A stretch of 64,000 bases of DNA from Chamaecyparis obtusa (lineage: Eukaryota; Streptophyta; Pinopsida; Cupressales; Cupressaceae). The DNA lies in contig BSBK01003563.1 in assembly GCA_027943335.1 (NCBI GenBank), positions 193,501 through 257,500 of the forward strand. The letters are read 5' to 3'. A model generated the notes under the pieces. That model made no database searches. It was given only the letters and a program-made list of their open reading frames with translations, and was not told the DNA's origin. Position numbers and translations under genes: made by a program. Position 1 is the stretch's first letter; the number at the start of each line of letters is the position of its first letter. Shown piece after piece: positions 21,838-35,960 of the stretch.

Positions 21838-23950
21838 ATAGGTCCTAATAGGTCTAGTTGGGTCTAATTGGGTCTAATTGACTCCTAACATGTCTAGTTG
21901 GGTCTAATTGGGTCTAATTGAGCCCGAATAGGTCCTAACAGGTCTAATTGAATCTAATTGGATCCTAATAGGTCATATTAGGTCCTAATTAGTCCTAGAA
22001 TTAGTCAGTTGGTCCTAATAGGTCCTAATTGGTCCTAATTGAGTCTAATTAGATGCTAATTTGTTCTAATTTAGTCTAATTGGTTCTAATTGGTCCTAAT
22101 TGGTCCTAATTAGTCCTAATTAGGTCTAATTGATCCTAATTGGTTCTAATTGGTCCTAATTGGTCCTAATTGGTTCTTATTGGTTCTAATTGCTTCTAAT
22201 TAGTTCTAATTGGTCCTAATTAGTCCTAATTGGGTCTAATTGGTCCTAATGGTCCTAATGGTCATAATTGGATCTAATTAGTCCTAATTGGGTCTAATTG
22301 ATCTTAATTGGTCCTAATTGGTTCTAATTAATTGTAATTGGTCCTAATTAGTCCTAATTAGTCCTAATTGGGTCTATTGGTCCTACTTGGTCCTAATTGG
22401 ATCTAATTGGTTCTAATAGGTCATATTAGGTCCTAATTGGATCTAATTGGTTCTAATTTAGTCTAATTAGGTCCTAATTGGTTCTAATTGAGTCTAATTA
22501 GGTCCTAATTAGTTCTAACTGGTCCTAATTGATTCTAATTAGTCCTAATTGGTCCTAATTAGTTCTAATTGGTACTAATTGGTCCTAATTGATTCTAATT
22601 GGGTCCTCATAGGTCCTATTAGGTCCTAATTAGTCCTAATTGGTCATAGTTGGTCCTAATAGGTCCTAATAGGTCATATGGGTCCTAATTAGTCCTAATT
22701 GGTCATAATAGGTCCTAATTAGTCTAGAGTTAAGTCATAATAGGTCCTAATTGGTTCTAATAGGTCATATTAGGTCCTAATTAGATCTAATTGGTTCTAA
22801 TTGAGTCTAATTAGGTCCTAATTGGTTCTTATTGAGTCTAATTAGGTCCTAAGTAGTTCTAATTGGTCTTAATTAGTTCTAATTGGTCCTTATTGGTCCT
22901 AATTAGTCCTGATTACGTCTAAATGGTCCTAAATGGTCCTAATTGAGTCTAATTAGTTGCTAATTTTTTCTAATTGAGTCTAATTGGTTTCTAATAGTTC
23001 ATATTAGGTCCTAATTAGTTCTAATTGAGTTTAATTAGGTGCTAATTGGTTCTAATTGATTCTAATTGGGTCCTAATAGGTCCTATTAGGTCATAATTAG
23101 TCCTAATTGGTCATAGTTGGTCCTAATATGTCCTAATAGGTCATATTGGTCCTAACTAGTCCTAATTGGTCATAATTGGTCATAATAGGTCATAATAGGT
23201 CCTAATGAGGTCCTAATTTACTCTAATTGGATCTAATTGGCTCTAATTTAGTCTAATTAGGTCCTAATTGGTTCTAATTGAGTCTAATTAGGTCCTAATT
23301 AGTTCTAATTAGTCCTAATTGGTTTTAATTAGTCCTAATTGGTTCTAATTAGTCCTAATTGATACTAATTAGTCCTAATTGGTCCTAGGTGGTTCTAACT
23401 ATTCCTAATTGGTTCTAATTGAGTCTAATTAGGTCTTAATTAGTTCTAATTGGTCCTAATTGGTTCTAATTAGTCCTAATTGGCTCTAATTGGTCCTAAT
23501 TAGTCCTAATTAGTCCTATTTGGTCCTAATTAATCCTAATTGGGTCTAATTGGTCCTAATTGGTCCTAATTGAGTCTAATTAGGTGCTAATTTGTTCTAA
23601 TTAAATCTAATTAGGTTCTAATAGGTCATATTAAGTCCTAATTGGTTCTAATTGAGTTTAATTAGGTGCTAATTGGTCCTAATTGATTCTAATTAGGTCC
23701 TAATAGGTCCTATTAGGTCCTAATTAGTCCTAATTGGTCATAGTTGGTCCTACTAGGTAATATTGACCCTAATTAGTCCTAATTGGTCATAATAGGTCCT
23801 AATAGGTCTAGAGTTAAGTCATAATAGGTCATAATAGGTCCTAATTGGTTCTAATAGGTCATATTAGGTTCAAATTGGATCTAATTCATTCTAATTGAGT
23901 CTAATTAGGTCCTAATTAGTTCTAATTGAATCTAATTAGGTCCTAATTAG
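21838..23950. repeat. Satellite-like array of a 10-11-bp motif (GGTCCTAATT)
   Basis: About 2.1 kb composed almost entirely of diverged GGTCCTAATT, GGTTCTAATT, AGTCTAATT and GGTCATAATA units. Longer blocks recur: TTGGTCATAGTTGG appears at about 22,640, 23,107 and 23,734, and GTCTAGAGTTAAGTCATAA at about 22,722 and 23,806, so segments were duplicated as larger units. No ORF. Confidence 0.92.
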
Positions 23951-26900
23951 TTATAATCACTATTAAATTTTAGCTTTTTTTTCGATGAGGATTAGTCAAA
24001 TTTTCGATACCATTTGGTCTACCAAACAACCATATCTATTGTCAAATTTTTTTCGTCGATTATTCACCACTCAAAACCATCATTGAAATTTAGATACTTG
24101 TAGTGGTTGAATTATCAATGGACTCTCCCTCGAAATAATCGCTTCAACCTGGAAGAATTATTGATCATACATTTCATCTCTACGACCAATCTCGGTCAAA
24201 ATTGCAAGGATTTATGGTCGAAATTGTCATCGAGTGTATAAAATTCTCATTGAAAGGCCAAAGAATGTTTGTTACTATTTTGACAAGATCTGGTTGGAAG
24301 ACTCATCAAATATATAGCGTTGTAGTCGATAAGTCTATTCTTTTACCATTGAATAAGCGACATAAGATTTTTTATTTTTTTTAAATAAAATATATTATCA
24401 AATTAAGCATAGCAATATTATGCTTTAATTATTTACAAATAGTCACTTTTCTGATCATGAAGACATGGTTTGGTGTTTATATTATTAAACTCTCTATTCA
24501 ATGCAGATGACTACATGGGGGAAGCACCCACATTCTTGTCCAATTTTAGAGTACAAGAAATTTGAGAAGCAACTAAATCTAAATAAATACACACTCAAAT
24601 GTACTCATTAACTCAAATTTCCAATCAAACTTAGCAAAATAAAATCATAACAATGAAATACACATGCAAGCTCTAATGCATAACTTGATATTAAGTTATA
24701 TGGAAATAAAAACACAAGGATTACCCAATTAGTAATCACTCATGGGATGTAGTAGTGATCGATCATATTATAGAAGCAACTAAATTGTATGAGTTGCAAT
24801 GAGCTTATGTCCAACCTACAGTCTAAAATAGAGAAATTAAAAAAGGTAAGGAGCATGTGATTAGTGTCTTAACATGGTTGAGTCTTACACTTTTTAAATC
24901 CTCCATCCAACATGAATTTTACAAATGTTCAACATTAATCATGTAGGAGTAGGTCAGAAATAAGACACCATCTATCCAACATGTAGAGACAAGATATCAA
25001 TGAGACATCTTCAAAATCAAGTACAACAAGTAGGTACCAATATTAACCCATCTTTCACACTCGTCAGCCAAGGAAAAACATAGTTTCATAAATCCTTGAG
25101 TTTTGATTTCCATGTAACTTATATTTTCAATTTGAAGATGCACTCAACAGTTCCATCACAAAAACTCTACAACTATTTGAATGGCCATTATTGATCACCA
25201 AACATTGATATAAAAGTTAATTTACTCTCTCAGTAATCCTCAATTTTAAACCATAAATGTACTTACATTGTCTACTACTATGCAATTTTGTAGAAGGTTT
25301 GAGAATCTACTATATTTAAGATTGTAAAAGCTATTTTCATTAGCCAACTTTAGAGAATTACTTCAAAATTTTAAATTGGAAGAGTACAAAACAATGCTCA
25401 ACCTAAAAAATCATCCCCCATGCATACAATGTAAGAAATTTTTTTAGACAAATCATATGAGAAAACACTATTTGAAACTAAGTGTGATAAGGTACAGAAT
25501 GTTATGTATCCAAACACTTCAAGTTTAATGCAGGCTCTAAAAAAATTGGTTAGTAAATTAGAGAGTATGCAACCATGGTCTAAATTGATTAGAAAAAAGT
25601 GGTGCTACAATAATTAAAGAAAGAGAATTGAAAATTGAAACTGAAAAAATATTTTGAATTTGCATACAAGGGCTAAATAATGCATTTCTACAAATCCATC
25701 GTAGGCATATATACCATACTCAAATACTTAACTGCCTTAATTTCATGTAAGTTACATATGAGAAGATAGTTAATCCACAAGGAAAACACCAATGACACTA
25801 AAAAAAATCAGATATATAATAACAATTGTAACTAAACCAAATGAATGAATTAAGATTATACAACATAATGAAGCAAGAGAAAATGGAATTTCTAAAACTA
25901 GACTTGATAGTATTTTATCAGACATGAAAGTTGAATGTCAAACTAGTAAATAATGTAGAGTGCCAATGGGATTCTCATACTATCACAGTCGGTGAGAGAA
26001 AAACATGAATCATATGAAGGTAACTAAGATGGGAAAAGAATAGGACACATCACCAATAGATATATAGATCACTAATCAAATTAGAGAACATACTTAACAC
26101 TGTTCATGGGCATCAGGAACTCAAATTCTCTACTAATGATTCAAAGACTCTTGATCCAATCAGCAGATCAACAATGCAATCCAAAATCAACAACACATAA
26201 TACAGTCACTAAACATTGGGAAACCAATCTGTATCCACCATCACACATGACAATAATTATCAAAAAGTCAAAATTAATCATTGGGACTATTTTCCATTGC
26301 TCCTAACCAATATTTTCCAAGTACTGCTTTATTAAATGAAGAATTCATTTTCCCCTACTCCTAGGATGTAGAATTTGGCACAATGAAAGATAGGAGAGAT
26401 GGACAAACTAAGGGAATGAAGGACTAAAGGTTTGTTCCAAATATCAGTCATAATGGTATGCACTGGCATCCTATGAATTGATATTGATAAACAACATACC
26501 TTCCAAAATATATATGTTACATCAAGGGTATTGTCATAGCTACATCTCCCATTCACAAAACTAAAGATGTCTTTGGTTAATCTCAATGAAGTCTATAGAA
26601 TCTTGAGAATGAGCATAAATCAAATATACACCTGGAAATATCAAGCCCTCTATTAAACTGAAAGCAATTCAATAAAGATAAAATCATATATTAGTAGATA
26701 AGAAGTTTGTTAACTGAGATATCTAGAATCAATTGAAAAACAAAGGAATAGTCAACAACTAGGAAGTCAGTCCTAGGAAGGAAGTCAATATGAACAAGAT
26801 GACATATTTCCTTAGAACACATGTGGTTTCTGCATCAAAACCTCCTACAAACTGCAAATATGGCATACAAATAAATGGAAAAAGAAAACATTACTCAAAG

Positions 26901-27812
26901 CAATATAATAACAATTGAGGCCATTTATCCACATGTCACATGAAGTGAATATTTACTTGATCAACTCTAAAAGAAAAATGCACACTCTGAAGTAGGAGGA
27001 ATTCGTATGTAGGCTCATTTTCTAAGTTTCCCATCGACTCCAGCTCTATAGATAGTCATCTCATGTATCTCTTTGCTAGCTTAATGGAACCTAGCTTTAT
27101 CTATATCAAAGAAGATCATTAAATTAGGAGTTTGAGCATAAGCATAAATTCATACATTCAAAAGGGACAACAGTACCAAAAATATGGGCTTCTAAATTAT
27201 CAGTGATAGCTAATAAGCATGAATGACATACCATATAATGTTCTCTACCCAACACCATTCTTATAGTAAGATGTCCCAAAACATCATTTCTAAAATCTAT
27301 ACTAGGAATGTACGTTTCAATTGAAGTTGAGAGAGAATGGATTTTGAATTTAAGGGAAGTTTCCATGAAGTGAGAAGCCTCACTAATGTCTCCAACCAAT
27401 ATAGAGATATGAAGTTGTGATGTGTTACAAAGACATGAGGTGCAACATGGAAAAGGATCAAATCAACGGTAAAAAGACCAACCAAGTAAAGTGATAATAG
27501 AGAGTTTTGAGAGGTTATAGATTCAATTATGGACAAAGCAATGGTGCATTGATAGATATAGCACATCAAAAGTTACATTTTCATATATTAAGTGAGTGAG
27601 TAGGTTACTAGACACATGTTTTTAGTTCATACTTCATAGTCATTTGGTACAACTACAAATGAAACACATAAAGAACTGTTATAGCATGAACATGAGATAG
27701 TGGTATCTAAACAAAGGTAAGTTTTCAAAACTTGCATTCAAGGTATCAAAGGATACTACATGAATAATCATTAATACCATGATTCAATGCCCATTTTACT
27801 ACAATACATGTG
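23951..27812. other. AT-rich stretch with no recognised gene
   Basis: Scattered short ORFs only, the longest at 27,124-27,399 and 27,297-27,569 on the minus strand, which overlap in different frames and match nothing I know. The first 200 bp (TTTTTTTCGTCGATTATTCACCACTC near 24,045) resembles sequence near 55,260, suggesting a fragment of the same repeat family. I see no LTR ends or terminal inverted repeats. Confidence 0.5.
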
Positions 27813-27817
27813 CATAT
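27813..27817. repeat. Target site duplication of element C, left copy (CATAT)
   Basis: CATAT before TGTAATACCCC equals CATAT at 39,282-39,286 after GGGGCGTTACA. Confidence 0.88.
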
Positions 27818-28969
27818 TGTAATACCCCTCTAACCCTAATATAAGTTTTGTGTTTTTGAAAGAATTAAGATCCTTCGATGTTTTCTTATAGCTTAAGTTG
27901 TACATGATACTTGTTTGATCTATTCCTATAGTTGTTTATAATAATTTCATAAGCTAGTACTCAATGATTCTAATATCAGACATACTATCTAAAGATATCA
28001 CTTTTGTATGTATTTATCTCCATGTATGTATTGAGTACCTACAAGACCTTTATGAACATAGTTAGGATGTTATATGATATGTACTTGATAGATATATATA
28101 AGTGGTTATTTATATTTTCTTCTATTAAGGTTACTTTGGATGAATCTTGTATCTCACTTGATGATTTGATTATGTTGATTTATTATTAGTATTGATAAGA
28201 GACTAACACAATGCTTGAGATTCTAACCTTCATTATGATGATGCTACATGCTTTGAGTGTATATATATACATGATGTGTTTTCATGATTCGGGATGAAGT
28301 CGTAGTTACTCACATAGCTGAGGTCCACACGATGTATCGATCCTGGTCATCTGTCTGCAATGTTTTCTATTATACGTATATCCGTGCATATGTATTTCTT
28401 CTTTGTGATGCAGGCTTGCAGGTACCGGGCATCGACTTCACCTGGCTTCACAGGTCTGAGCATGCCCTCAAATCCTCGATGGTTGTTGTTATGGAGATAG
28501 TACTAAGGCCCCTACATGAGTCTTCCTTTGTCATTATTCCAATTTGGGAATATTAGGGTTCCTTCTTTGTCAGTCAACCTTTGGGTCAAAAACCCAGATC
28601 CAACGCACCCGGTTGGGCATGGTTGTAGTTAGTGTCTTGTGGCCACTTGAATTCATTTGGTTGTATGATTTGTTTACTCATTTTATTTATTTCTCCTTCT
28701 TGGTATGATTCTTAGTTAATCTTTCTATGTTGTGTTTCAGGAGTTTGGCTTGACTTTCCTTGTTGACTTTGGTTGACCTTGTTTGATCTTATAGTTTTCT
28801 CAATATGTTTCATAGTTGATTTTTATGGCCTCTTTCGATGATTAGATTTATTTTGAGGCATGTGATTTTATTCTACCTCAGTGTTATATCCTATAGTAAT
28901 TATAAATAGGTAATAATATTGTGATCTATTACTTCATAATCTTATAGATTATAGTGTTTGGTATTTGAC

Positions 28970-29017
<48 letters not shown>

Positions 29018-29412
29018 AAATATATATATGGGTGCACACATATATGTATTTATATATATATAATTTATATGTGATTATATGTTAATTATTGTAGATATTG
29101 TTGATGGTGTATAGTTCGAAATTAATGTAAAGTATAATATTATTAATAATTAAATATTAAATAATGCGAGGTATATTATTCTCAATTGTTAATTATTAAT
29201 AATGAAGATAGGTTATATATATAGATATTGATGTAATTAATGATGGCATATGCATATATGTTAGGATAATATTACATGTGTGTATGAATGAATACAAATA
29301 ATCTTTTATTGTATATTTGAGTAATATAGTTGTATGATATTAAATTATTTTATAATACCCTTTAGTTAAGAGTTAGTTGGGAATTGGTTACTTTTCCTCT
29401 CAACCTTTGGAA

Positions 29413-29426
29413 ATCTATTTATATGC
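29413..29426 (+). promoter_or_regulatory. TATA-like box in the 5' LTR of element C
   Basis: CTATTTATATGCAC lies about 1.6 kb into the LTR, before a purine-rich stretch (GAAGAGGGAGATTTTGGGGG). The same sequence is at about 36,358 in the right LTR. If used, R and U5 would be about 2.9 kb long. This is a by-eye call. Confidence 0.4.
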
Positions 29427-30993
29427 ACTACTTTCTCATTTGAAGAGGGAGATTTTGGGGGCTGAAGCATTGAGGAGAGGATGGCCTTACTTTTCATGGA
29501 GATTTTGGAGAGAAAACTTGGAGATGTGAAGGAGAGTTTGTAAGCATATGTCTTTAAGAATTTTTGGTTATCTTTGCTTTTGGGAGAGAGACATTTTTGT
29601 GAGAATTTCAGTAGTTGAGAGAGGGATTCTTTGCTGTGGAATTATTTCTTTCTTTCATGGAGATTTCTGAAAGTGGATAGGGTTTGAAGGATGCATCTCA
29701 AGTTTGGATTTGTCTTCTCTTTTGTTTCCTTCCTTCTTCGATTCAACCTTCGTAGGACATGAGGTATGGATTGAATATTTTAGTTACTTGATGCATCTGA
29801 TAGATTATAGATCTATTTATATATTATCATTATTTATTATATCTGTACTTTTCATTTGTATGGTTATTTTAAAGTTTTGAGTTTTTGTTTGTAAGAATTG
29901 GCATGTGTTTTCCTAAGGTTTTTAGCAACCCATTTTTGGAGATCTGTTATTATAACAATTTAAATTGCATCTATGGTTTTACTAAATTGATTTTTTGGAA
30001 GTAAAATTCATAGATCTCAAATGGGTATCTCTCTGATTTTATTTTTAGGGTCGAATTAATGCCTTATTTTTGACATTTTGGCAGACTATGCCTGTCCATT
30101 CTTGATTCCAAATTTTCTGTCAAATGTATTCGTATGCTACAGGCTGACATGATTATATAAAAATCTAAATTTGATATCAAAGATTCTCTTAAGTCTTATC
30201 TTTCATTTCCAATTAGTTTGGTGAATTTTAATTATGTTTTGTGAAAATTAAAACCATTTTAGTGAAGGCAGGTCTGAACCCTAATCAGAATTTTTTATTT
30301 TAAACCAAAAGTCATAACTTTCTTTCCCACCGTTGGATCTTCCTAAAAATAAAATTGAGAGTCCATAATTATGTTATCTAAATCTCCACTAAAGCGATTT
30401 CATTTATTTTATGATTTGTGGAAGATATGGATGACTGTTCTATGATGACTATTCTTTGCATTTAATCCTTGCTTGAAATAATTCAATTTAAGAACATCAT
30501 TAAGTTTTAAAGTTTCGTATGGTTACCAGAGGCTATTAGAATTTTTTTTTGGTTAATTGGATCTATGTATACTCTGAATATGTTTATAATATCACTTGGA
30601 TGTCTTCTTATATGTTTGGAACATTCTGAATGTCATATTGGGTTTAGGGTTGTCAAGTGGACTAGGGACAACATATGTTTTCCTAAACTCAACCAAATGT
30701 TGTTATGGAATTGATATGAATTCTTGATGATAAATCTATTATGTTCTTATGATTTTTATATGTATGTTAGGGAACCTAAGTACACTAGGTGAGTGGCTCA
30801 TAGTGAGGGGCCGGGGCCCTAAGTGGCTAGTACCAGGATAACCTACTATGAGTTATTTAATCAAGTGATAACCTAAATAAATGAATTGGGAATGGGAGAT
30901 TATTGGAATGGGAAATTATACATTAATCAAGATTAATTGTGCCTCACCCATGCCTTTAGTGCTAGTAAAGACTAAGGATGGGAGTGGGAGAAG

Positions 30994-31048
30994 GTACCTA
31001 TGCGTAGGTACAACTGAATGACCTTATCTGTACGAGAGGCATTCAGTT
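30994..31048 (+). other. Two adjacent hairpins in the C LTR
   Basis: GTACCTA-TGCG-TAGGTAC (30,994-31,011) is a perfect 7-bp stem with a 4-base loop. AACTGAATG (31,012-31,020) pairs with CATTCAGTT (31,040-31,048) across a 19-base loop. In the right LTR (37,937 on) one base changes but leaves a G-U pair, so the first stem would persist in RNA. Confidence 0.65.
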
Positions 31049-32340
31049 CCGCATGTGCCTACTTGAGGGCCGGGGCCAAGAGTGGCTAGTACCAGGACAA
31101 CCCAAGGGGTGAAGGCTATGCGATGACACTCACCTAGCTTGTAGCTTAGAGTCTCTATCAAATTTGATCATGCCTCTGGTATTCCTTGTGGTCTTCTTAT
31201 CTTTTCTTTTTTTGTTGTGACTTTGGGAAACTTTTATCACCACCTTAGGAATTTTCTAGTTGTTACCTCTTGTATGGGCCTTTGGTTCTATCTCCTAGCT
31301 CGGGGGAGTGGGCCTATTGGTTCCACGTGGTTGGGTGGTTAATATTTATATCGAGGTATTGTTCGTGATTTTCTTGATGATCCTAGCACATATTCCTTTC
31401 CAGATCTGCAGTTGGAGATTTCTTATTGGATATTTTAATATGTTGAGATGTACTTATGTATTTGAATTTATGTAATTTTTAATCTCCTAAAAGGAGTCTT
31501 GTAGTATTGATGTAATCTCAATTCAAAGCAATGCATAAGGGAATGGGTAGTTCTAGGTAAAAGAAAGGGAAAATAATGTGAAATATTGGACATGTTACTA
31601 GCATTAAAAGAAAGTGTTTATGTTATTTCTCATATCCTCTTATGTTGTCCATATGTAAAAGAAATAATCTTAAATATAGTTATATGTAATGATGTATCAA
31701 AAAAATAATGTATTCTCTCTTGATGAAAGGATCCAAGGAAATTATTGAGAAATGATAGGTTAGTGATTGGAATTATTAACAATGAATGGTTATGAAACAA
31801 TGCAATAAAATAGTAACTTGATTATAATGTTAATACTTGGTTCATGTTAATGAAATACCTAGGATAATGCCTACCTTAATGAATATTAATCTCTTACCTA
31901 AATTATTAGAGAAAAGTGATATAAAGGATAGTAGATGTAGATGAAATCAATATGAATTTATGGAATGAGTTGATAAAAGGAATAATGATGTTGGATGATT
32001 AACCTATGTTTAATAAAAGAAATAAGTTAGGGACATTTAACTTGGTGCATTAAAATGAATGTAGATCTTTTAAGCTCATAATTCCGTGAATATCTTATGT
32101 ATGTAAATGGTTTATATGATGTTGCTTAGGTAGCGACGTTAGGGAACCCGAGAGGACTTAAGTTGTATAAATCTTACATTCAAGTAGTAGAAAATTATTT
32201 CTTCTTTTAGAAATATGAAGTGTAATGATGAATATTATTCTAGTTAAAATAAATAAATAAATTAAAAAAAAATTCACTACTTTCATTTTATAGAGGTTTT
32301 ATGTCTTGTCCTCTTGGGTTGCCTGGCGGGGCGTTACATC

Positions 32341-32352
32341 TGGTATCAGAGC
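32341..32352 (+). promoter_or_regulatory. Primer binding site of element C (initiator Met tRNA)
   Basis: TGGTATCAGAGC, exact, two bases after the LTR end TTACA. Confidence 0.93.
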
Positions 32353-32998
32353 CCTAGGTTTCTACACTGGGAACTCTGGGACTCATAGCTCACCTATGCA
32401 TAACCTTGAGTATCTTCACTTTGTCTCTTTTTGGATTATGTTGTTATGCTAAAACTTGAATCTTAGGAAACGAAGGCTACATTTCGTGTTCTCATGTTGT
32501 ATTGTCTTAGAAGGGCACACCTATTCTTATATGATTGAGTTATATTCTAACAATTACTTATGTTTTTGCATAATGAGATCAATGATGTGTTAAGTGTATG
32601 TTTCCTATAATATTAATGGAATGGTGAAGAATTCTTGAGACTTGTGTTTGTTTTCTTGAAAGGTAATGGTATCCCTAGAAGGGTCAAAAGTTAAAGGATA
32701 CTAAATGTTTTGAATCTTAATTATGGTCGTAGATAATATTACCCCCTGATCCTACCTATAATATAATGTTGTGCACTCTATCTTCTTACAAATACCTAGT
32801 TGAATTTTATCCTACTCAAGGTATCTTAGAAATAGATTTTTTTTTTTGGATCCTTAAAAGAAAGAAATGATTGTGGTAGTACTTGATAGGATTAAGAGGG
32901 AAATAATTAAATTACATGGCTAATAATATGTACCTAGGAAAGAAGTGAAACAAATAATAAATAAATAAATAAGGAACAAATAATCTATTGTCATATGC

Positions 32999-33039
<41 letters not shown>

Positions 33040-34690
33040 CTCTTAAGAAATAAGTTTTGCATGACTAAAATTGTTTAGACAAGGCAATAATATATTAGGA
33101 AAATTTGTAAATACTCAATTAGGAAACCCTTGGGTGAAGGACCTATGTCCCCAAGATTTTATCATAGGCTATAATTCACATTTTCATTTAGGAAGATGAA
33201 TTTTTGTCCCTATCTTGGTAAGAAGTTATATCCTTTCTGCATATCTTATTAAATTGCACAAAAAAGATTTAAGATAACATAATCAAGAAATTCTAGGGAA
33301 GAGTATGTGCGATGATGGATTATCTATACTAATGATAGAAGTGTTTTTATTAAATATATGTCTTACAAAATGCCTAGTGAATAGTTAGGATCCTAGATGG
33401 GTATTTTGGAAATAAATTCATGTTTTGTATACATTGGGATCAACACCATAGCAGTAAGAAATTAACAACATTAAGTGATTGAAAAACTATGAATAAGGAG
33501 TTGTTGTGGTAAATAAATGTTATAGAAATGTACCTTACTCAATTTCTACTTAGAACTAATGTTATCTCAAAATTTTAAAGTGTATGAGGGTAATGTTTCA
33601 AATAGGTAAAGGGTATAAATTAAAGTTATGTACAATAGTTAATGTTATTAATTTAGATGTTGTGGTTATAGTAGTAGGACTCGTATACTTCTTTCTCTCT
33701 TGATGGATCTATGATCATTATGAAATAAAGAATTTGAAATAGCTCTTAAGTAAATGCTATATGGAAACCTCCTGACATGCAAATTAGGGAAAAGTGCATA
33801 GATAAATAGTAAGCTTTAAGAAGGGATCCCAACTTAATGAGTAATAGTGCAATAAATTGTAAATTGTTTAGATCTCCTCTAGGGTGTGAATGTGTTTTTG
33901 GAAATCAAGCACTACAACTATTGTGAAAGATGACTTAGAATATGTATATTGTAAAATTTGTATGTCCTATGTCATTGGAATTCTACTTAAAGATTTGATG
34001 GAAAGGAATATTTCTTATAAAACTATGTGTTAATGAAAATGGTAAGTTTCAAGTATCTAGATTTTTTTATTTTCATGATTACAAAAGTAAATAAAAATTA
34101 TTTGATGTATTCCCTTCATGATCATAACAAATATAAATGTTACATACCTCTCTATGTTTGGTATTCATAGCTTGTAAGGGACACAAATTTTGGACCCTAT
34201 TTGTAATAAGGTCTCACAGGTTGTATTATGTAGGGTTAGATTATGTCTCAAAAGGGAAAATATATCATAAATTATTTCTTTCTTTTTATACTGGTTACCA
34301 TAGATAGGAACTTTGATATTGTGAAAGGAAGTGATAATCTCAGTTAGTAAAACATGCAATTTCATAATATATTGATATTAGTGAGTAAACATGAATACCT
34401 TAGAGTTTCGACTTAATAACAATAATTTTTATGTAATTTCAAGTATCTTGTTAACAAACTTACTGCATAAAGTGATAGAATCACATAGTTAATTCTTTTT
34501 AAAAGTCATTACTAATTGAACTGAGTTAATCTACACTAAAGTTGTAATAAGATAGAATTTACCAAAACTCTTAAGAGGAGAAGTATGTGTGCAGTCATTA
34601 AATTAGGTTCTAGAATAGTAATATTACAATTCTGTTAGCTAATGTGCGATATATAGTTCACCTTCCCAACTTCCAGGAGTAATTCGAATC
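32353..34690 (+). other. Non-coding interior of element C
   Basis: No ORF above 70 codons on the plus strand and no gag, RT or integrase motif in any frame. It holds a CT microsatellite (about 33,003-33,036). It is AT-rich throughout. Confidence 0.8.
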
Positions 34691-34691
34691 T

Positions 34692-34704
34692 TAGTGGGGG
34701 AAGA
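34692..34704 (+). promoter_or_regulatory. Polypurine tract of element C
   Basis: TAGTGGGGGAAGA directly precedes the TGTAATACC start of the 3' LTR. Confidence 0.85.
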
Positions 34705-35863
34705 TGTAATACCCCTCTAACCCTAATATAAGTTTTGTGTTTTTGAAAGAATTAAGATCCTTCGATGTTTTCTTATAGCTTAAGTTGTACATGATACTTG
34801 TTTGATCTATTCCTATAGTTGTTTATAATAATTTCATAAGCTAGTACTCAATGATTCTAATATCAGACATACTATCTAAAGATATCACTTTTGTATGTAT
34901 TTATCTCCATGTATGTATTGAGTACCTACAAGACCTTTATGAACATAGTTAGGATGTTATATGATATGTACTTGATAGATATATATAAGTGGTTATTTAT
35001 ATTTTCTTCTATTAAGGTTACTTTGGATGAATCTTGTATCTCACTTGATGATTTGATTATGTTGATTTATTATTAGTATTGATAAGAGACTAACACAATG
35101 CTTGAGATTCTAACTTTCATTATGATGATGCTACATGCTTTGAGTGTATATATATACATGATGTGTTTTCATGATTCGGGATGAAGTAGTAGTTACTCAC
35201 ATAGCTGAGGTCCACACGATGTATCGATCCTAGTCATCTGTCTGCAATGTTTTCTTTTATACGTATATCCGTGCATATGTATTTCTTCTTTGTGATGCAG
35301 GCTTGCAGGTACCGGGCATCGACTTCACCTGGCTTCACAGGTCTGAGCATGCCCTCAAATCCTCGATGGTTGTTGTTATGGAGATAGTACTAAGGCCCCT
35401 ACATGAGTCTTCCTTTGTCATTATTCCAATTTGGGAATATTAGGGTTCCTTCTTTGTCAGTCAACCTTTGGGTCAAAAACCCAGATCCAACGCACCCGGT
35501 TGGGCATGGTTGTAGTTAGTGCCTTGTGGCCACTTGAATTCATTTGGTTGTATGATTTGTTTACTCATTTTATTTATTTCTCCTTCTTGGTATGATTCTT
35601 AGTTAATCTTTCTATGTTGTGTTTCAGGAGTTTGGCTTGACTTTCCTTGTTGACTTTGGTTGACCTTGTTTGATCTTATAGTTTTCTCAATATGTTTCAT
35701 AGTTGATTTTTATGGCCTCTTTCGATGATTAGATTTATTTTGAGGCATGTGATTTTATTCTACCTCAGTGTTATATCCTATAGTAATTATAAATAGGTAA
35801 TAATATTATGATCTATTACTTCATAATCTTATAGATTATAGTGTTTGGTATTTGACATGTATC

Positions 35864-35960
<97 letters not shown>

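Larger units (their letters stand above)
27818..32338 (+). repeat. 5' LTR of element C (4,521 bp)
   Basis: TGTAATACCCC to GGGGCGTTACA, ending 2 bp before the primer site. It contains a TA run (28,973-29,015, about 43 bp), a GC-rich block with hairpins (30,785-31,140) and one small ORF at 28,284-28,556. That ORF is broken by a TAG in the right LTR, so it is probably not a gene. Confidence 0.92.

Noticed and set aside
21838..23950. CRISPR array
   Set aside because: Units are contiguous and variable without unique spacers, and the sequence is from a plant-like genome.
27124..27569. Two overlapping minus-strand ORFs as a gene
   Set aside because: Different frames, no recognisable motif, AT-rich surroundings.
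28004..28189. Small ORF repeated at 34,891-35,076
   Set aside because: Identical because both sit in the two LTRs of element C; no family and no other sign of coding.
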